Shown: positions 32,133 through 32,150 of the stretch, one piece after another
Numbering within the stretch: position 1 is the first letter of the stretch
Layout of the letters: the number at the start of each line of letters is the position of its first letter
Origin: Bacteroidales bacterium
GTDB taxonomy: Bacteria > Bacteroidota > Bacteroidia > Bacteroidales > UBA932
Assembly (NCBI GenBank): GCA_016295245.1
Contig: JAEDLO010000009.1
Location: 1-32,150 of the forward strand
Length of the DNA stretch: 32,150 nt
Direction: 5' to 3'
The notes under the pieces: generated by a model
Told to the model about the DNA's origin: nothing
Databases searched by the model: none
The model's input: the letters and a program-made list of their open reading frames with translations, nothing else
Made by a program: the position numbers and the translations under genes

Positions 32133-32150
32133 CGCCCTGAGGAAATATGA

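Noticed and set aside
1..32150. CRISPR array, insertion sequence or prophage
   Set aside because: No regularly spaced repeats, transposase, integrase or phage genes were found; all gene products are chromosomal metabolic, envelope or information-processing proteins.

Overview
The window is a gene-dense piece of a Bacteroidales chromosome (Bacteroidota). The evidence is the recurring TAnnTTTG minus-7 promoter boxes, the absence of clear Shine-Dalgarno sites, lipoproteins with a Cys after a short signal, a DUF4493/DUF6359-type surface lipoprotein, a Bacteroidota-type long SecA, and pectin-degrading enzymes. Base composition looks slightly GC-rich by eye. The exact genus cannot be read from the sequence; an uncultured gut Bacteroidales close to Rikenellaceae or Cryptobacteroides would fit, but that is inference. 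No stretch over 300 bases lacks a gene.

Layout, left to right. 1-1467: the 3' end of pdxB (vitamin B6), convergent with fabD (fatty acid synthesis), then tRNA-Arg(CCG). 1472-2790: a DUF4493-type lipoprotein on the minus strand, with a structured 245-bp upstream region. 2791-5691: a large M16 zinc-protease lipoprotein. 5802-9299: a compact three-gene plus-strand set of MATE exporter, DUF3737 protein and PatB/MalY-type PLP C-S lyase. 9315-10986: tRNA-Gly(CCC) on the minus strand and a XylE-type sugar symporter ending at a textbook terminator. 11042-14750: secA and a bactofilin. 14745-19159: yicC (minus), glnS (plus) and an Uup-type ABC-F protein (minus), the last downstream of a ROK repressor (19163-20359) in a two-gene operon. 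20440-24537: a plus-strand operon of an orphan HAMP membrane protein, a RecD-like helicase and a dipeptidyl-peptidase-IV-type S9 peptidase. 24515-27355: a THUMP-like SAM methyltransferase (minus) and a phosphoglucomutase/phosphomannomutase (plus). 27458-32071: a minus-strand pectin (rhamnogalacturonan) degradation operon with GH105 first, then a GH106-like/GH28 fusion gene broken by one in-frame amber codon.

Most genes are housekeeping. The points most worth a second look are these: (1) the tetranucleotide CATG is almost absent (7 seen by eye where about 120 would be expected), which looks like restriction-driven palindrome avoidance; (2) a single TAG, in frame, splits an otherwise continuous GH106-like plus GH28 enzyme; (3) the region 2599-2710 holds two perfect inverted repeats and a minus-7 box, compatible with a small RNA or an operator cluster; (4) the M16 protease gene and secA share a 14-nt transcript-start element; (5) the MATE-DUF3737-PatB cassette and the orphan HAMP gene have no known joint function. 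No CRISPR array, insertion sequence, prophage or integration site was seen.
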